Below, piece by piece: positions 5,205 through 5,404 of a stretch of 5,404 bases of DNA (the first letter of the stretch is position 1; each line of letters starts with the position of its first letter). The notes under the pieces were generated by a model, which saw only the letters and a program-made list of their open reading frames with translations, was not told the origin of the DNA and ran no database searches. The translations under genes were made by a program, and so were the position numbers. This stretch comes from Clostridia bacterium (GTDB lineage: Bacteria; Bacillota_A; Clostridia; Oscillospirales; CAG-272). The stretch lies in assembly GCA_017411885.1 (NCBI GenBank), contig JAFQPF010000091.1:1-5404 (forward strand), written 5' to 3'.

Positions 5205-5404
5205 TTGACAGTTGCACAGCAGGTGCTTTTGTCTATACTTTTACGTCCCTTTGAGCCAAGCTGCTCTCTCGCCTTTCCCTGCCCTGAGGGGAAACGCAGG
5301 ATCATAGTTGAGGAAAGCATAAAGCAGGGGGTATGTCTGGCATTTTTTGATGCTTTGCGCGAAAATGAAAAGGATGACGGCGTTGCATACAGGACGCTAA
5401 AAAA
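5205..5404 (+). CDS. Unrecognised protein, TTG start, 3'-partial
   Basis: From the TTG at 5205 the frame stays open for 66 codons to the window end. The visible part begins M-T-V-A-Q-Q-V-L-L-S-I-L-L-R-P-F-E-P and continues with C-P-E-G-K-R-R-I-I-V-E-E-S, then an amphipathic stretch (G-V-C-L-A-F-F-D-A-L-R-E-N-E-K-D-D-G). There is no signal peptide and no motif I recognise. The first 13 residues are hydrophobic but too short for a membrane helix. Support comes from the strong ribosome site, the 13-base gap after the HD gene, and codon use like its neighbours. It would be the fourth gene of the operon. An exact family call needs the part beyond the window. Confidence 0.6.
   Translation, partial: MTVAQQVLLSILLRPFEPSCSLAFPCPEGKRRIIVEESIKQGVCLAFFDALRENEKDDGVAYRTLK

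Overview
The window looks like chromosomal DNA of an endospore-lineage Firmicute, most likely a Clostridia/Oscillospirales-type gut or environmental bacterium. This rests on a YlmC/YmxH-family sporulation-associated protein, strong AGGAG-type ribosome binding sites, short co-directional gene spacing, a Firmicute-style MltG with a long cytoplasmic N-terminus, and moderate GC in genes with AT-rich intergenic DNA. The assignment comes from gene content alone. All genes are on the + strand, and there is no sign of an insertion sequence, phage, CRISPR array, tRNA or rRNA.

Left block (1-1972): the end of a small or partial two-helix membrane protein is followed, after 30 bases, by mltG, the endolytic murein transglycosylase. 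Its start is better placed at 268 than at the first ATG (259). A strong intrinsic terminator hairpin (1938-1972) follows mltG. Middle block (1977-2292): ylmC/ymxH starts only four bases after that terminator's T-tract and has no well-placed Shine-Dalgarno of its own; the best one (1929-1935) lies upstream of the hairpin. The hairpin is therefore both the mltG terminator and part of the ylmC leader. A second intrinsic terminator with a GCAA loop closes ylmC.

Right block (2293-5404): after a promoter (TTGCTT, 17-base spacer, TATAAT) come four tightly packed genes. They encode a GT2 glycosyltransferase fused to a GtrA-type membrane domain, a membrane-anchored phosphodiester glycosidase (NAGPA family), an HD-domain phosphohydrolase, and an unrecognised gene with a TTG start that runs off the right edge. 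The gaps are 4, 22 and 13 bases with no terminator between them, so they are very probably one operon.

The first two operon genes make a coherent pathway hypothesis. The GT2 domain would load a sugar onto a lipid phosphate, the GtrA domain would help move it across the membrane, and the exported glycosidase cleaves sugar-1-phosphodiesters, which is the kind of bond such a carrier contains. The two points most worth a second look are this pairing and the ylmC leader. Otherwise the window is ordinary housekeeping and cell-envelope DNA, and no wholly new system is evident.
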